From positions 1 through 5,706 of the forward strand of contig JAFUJY010000032.1 of NCBI GenBank assembly GCA_017467985.1: a DNA stretch of 5,706 nt. The letters run 5' to 3'. The notes under the pieces were generated by a model. That model had not been told where the DNA came from and ran no database searches. It saw nothing but the letters and a program-made list of their open reading frames with translations. Positions 5,358 through 5,706 of this stretch are shown here, piece by piece. This DNA is from Bacillota bacterium. GTDB lineage: Bacteria; Bacillota; Clostridia; Lachnospirales; Bianqueaceae. Position 1 is the stretch's first letter. Each line of letters begins with the position of its first letter. Both the position numbers and the translations under genes were made by a program.

Positions 5358-5706
5358 CGAAAATAACAGTTGAAAGTTTGGCAAAACAGTTAAAGGTAAG
5401 CAGTGCCGACGTTCTGAAGTGTCTGGAAAGTCTGGGCGTATTTGTTCCCAATGCAAAGGCACCTTTGGAACTGGATGAAATTCGTAAGGTCTGCGTTAAG
5501 CTGACAGGCAAGGAGCCTCGCTTTAAGAAGCCGGCCACCAAGACTGAAGGAACAGCCAAGAGTGCAGCTCCTCAGAAGGGTGGAGAAGAGAAGAAGGCGG
5601 CAGAGAAGCCTGTTGAGAAAAAGGTGGAAGAAAAGCCCGTAGAGAAGCCTGTTGAGAAAAAGGTGGAAGAACAGCCTGTAGAGAAGCCTGTTGAGAAAAA
5701 GGTGGA
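5354..5706 (+). CDS. infB: Translation initiation factor IF-2, N-terminal part (continues past window)
   Basis: IF-2 is the GTPase that brings initiator fMet-tRNA to the 30S subunit and promotes joining of the 50S. Only the first 117 codons are present; the GTPase and tRNA-binding domains lie beyond the window. The GTG at 5354 is chosen because the family's N-terminal motif begins directly after it: TKITVESLAKQLKVSSADVL followed by KCLESLG is a typical IF2_N helical domain (residues 1-30). From about residue 55 the chain becomes a low-complexity, Lys/Glu/Pro/Val-rich and probably disordered linker. From residue 84 this linker is made of 13-residue repeats (EKPVEKKVEEKPV). Such N-terminal linkers vary widely in length among IF-2 proteins. 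Position after ylxQ agrees with the conserved nusA-infB operon. No stop or frameshift occurs up to the window edge. Confidence 0.95.
   Translation, partial: MTKITVESLAKQLKVSSADVLKCLESLGVFVPNAKAPLELDEIRKVCVKLTGKEPRFKKPATKTEGTAKSAAPQKGGEEKKAAEKPVEKKVEEKPVEKPVEKKVEEQPVEKPVEKKV
5603..5706 (+). repeat. 39-bp in-frame tandem repeat in infB (at least 2.7 copies)
   Basis: Units begin at 5603, 5642 and 5681; the third is cut by the window end after 26 bases. Units 1 and 2 differ at only two bases (5633 A to C, 5638 C to T), changing one Lys to Gln plus one silent site. The visible part of unit 3 is identical to both. Each unit is 13 codons, so copy-number changes keep the reading frame. The encoded peptide is EKPVEKKVEEKPV or EKPVEKKVEEQPV. 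Confidence 0.9.

Overview
This is an ordinary core-genome window from a low-to-mid G+C Gram-positive bacterium (Firmicutes/Bacillota). It carries the replication and translation gene order known from Bacillus subtilis: polC, rimP, nusA, ylxR (rnpM), ylxQ, infB, all on the + strand. PolC itself is a Firmicutes-type replicase. The Clostridia-like sequence of PolC and NusA, such as the CDVHF segment in the PHP part and the NARLAARLTGY stretch in KH2, points to Clostridia, possibly Lachnospiraceae. That placement is an impression from memory, not a computed phylogeny.

Layout: positions 1-2967 hold the last 988 codons of polC, entering inside the proofreading exonuclease domain. The 148-base gap (2968-3115) is the only real intergenic region. 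It holds a likely sigma-A promoter with an extended -10, an imperfect dyad over the -10 and start point, a perfect 12+1+12 inverted repeat with a G-interrupted T-tract, and the rimP ribosome binding site. From 3116 on, rimP, nusA, ylxR, ylxQ and infB follow with small gaps or overlaps and good Shine-Dalgarno sequences, so they are almost certainly co-transcribed. infB runs off the right edge inside a lysine/glutamate-rich linker built from 39-bp tandem repeats.

The operon joins ribosome assembly (RimP), transcription elongation and termination (NusA), RNA-binding proteins (YlxR/RnpM and the L7Ae-like YlxQ) and translation initiation (IF-2). The promoter-hairpin-rimP arrangement matches the leader attenuator by which B. 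subtilis NusA limits its own operon. The same circuit is the most meaningful regulatory hypothesis here.

I see no mobile element, CRISPR array, tRNA, rRNA or unknown defence-type system. The least expected items are a possible 14-codon mini-ORF exactly bridging ylxQ and infB, the leader attenuator, and the nearly identical 39-bp repeats in infB.
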